The notes under the pieces are model-generated. The model was not told the DNA's origin and did not search any database. It worked only from the letters and a program-made list of their open reading frames with translations. Shown here one piece after another: positions 63,967 to 64,000 of a stretch of 64,000 bases of DNA. Source of the DNA: Caldithrix sp. (lineage in GTDB: Bacteria > Zhuqueibacterota > Zhuqueibacteria > Thermofontimicrobiales > Sulfurfontimicrobiaceae); the NCBI GenBank assembly GCA_020722815.1, contig DYKB01000009.1:59558-123557 (forward strand), written 5' to 3'. Position 1 is the stretch's first letter, and every line of letters begins with the position of its first letter. Position numbers and translations under genes: made by a program.

Positions 63967-64000
63967 TTATGACGCTTTGCGTCATGGCACACACAAATCC

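Overview
The window is AT-rich bacterial chromosome from a Gram-negative, two-membrane organism. Three large secreted proteins end in the FlgD-like sorting domain with an NYPNPFNP-type start, or a looser version of it. There are also PorV/PorQ-like outer-membrane barrels, a BamD-like lipoprotein, apolipoprotein N-acyltransferase and several OmpA-type domains. Together these suggest the FCB superphylum, most likely a Calditrichota/Ignavibacteria/KSB1-like lineage. This is inference; no rRNA or marker gene fixes the taxonomy. No phage, plasmid or CRISPR genes were seen.

Layout. 1-4 kb: end of lnt, an outer-membrane barrel, an unknown exported protein, a BamD-like TPR lipoprotein and nadD. 4-8.5 kb: a GT4 glycosyltransferase, a Crp/Fnr regulator, a hyperacidic Trp-rich small protein, a Nudix hydrolase and an unknown helical protein. 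8.5-15.2 kb: a double-ASKHA 2-hydroxyacyl-CoA dehydratase activase with its split partner, metX and a metallophosphoesterase. 15.3-21.2 kb: a divergent GroES-like protein, then a secreted beta-propeller protein paired with a barrel-OmpA-AMIN fusion. 21.3-26.9 kb: two multi-PAS histidine kinases on the minus strand. 27.6-31.8 kb: a plus-strand cluster of a coiled-coil protein, a trans-envelope protein (longin/roadblock-like domain, one TM, OmpA domain), a Rab-like GTPase and a sigma-54 activator. 31.8-33.1 kb: mostly non-coding, but holding an unlisted 52-residue membrane protein and a structured inverted repeat. 33-41.4 kb: a GH38 alpha-mannosidase, a beta-helix secreted protein and an exported protein with a BlaI-like winged-helix segment. 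41.9-47 kb: an XRE regulator/membrane protein pair, gnd, pdxB and tRNA-Thr. 47.3-58.9 kb: a rhamnogalacturonan-lyase-like protein and a Pel-like exopolysaccharide locus (FHA-FHA protein, PelD-, PelE-, PelF- and PelG-like proteins, then a glycoside hydrolase). 59-64 kb: an oversized cystathionine-gamma-synthase-like enzyme and an M6-type secreted protease.

Two modules look most unusual. The Pel-like locus keeps the D-E-F-G order, but its PelD-like protein stops after the GAF domain, so the c-di-GMP-binding degenerate GGDEF domain is missing; a double-FHA protein heads the locus instead. The second is the GTPase cluster, which could link a peptidoglycan-anchored trans-envelope protein to a Ras-like switch and sigma-54 transcription.

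Intergenic regions carry at least five families of palindromic, MITE-like repeats. They lie at about 27.1, 41.5-41.9, 44.7-45.6, 49.3-50.1, 53.3, 55.1-55.3, 56.4 and 63.9 kb, and often occupy the gaps inside operons.
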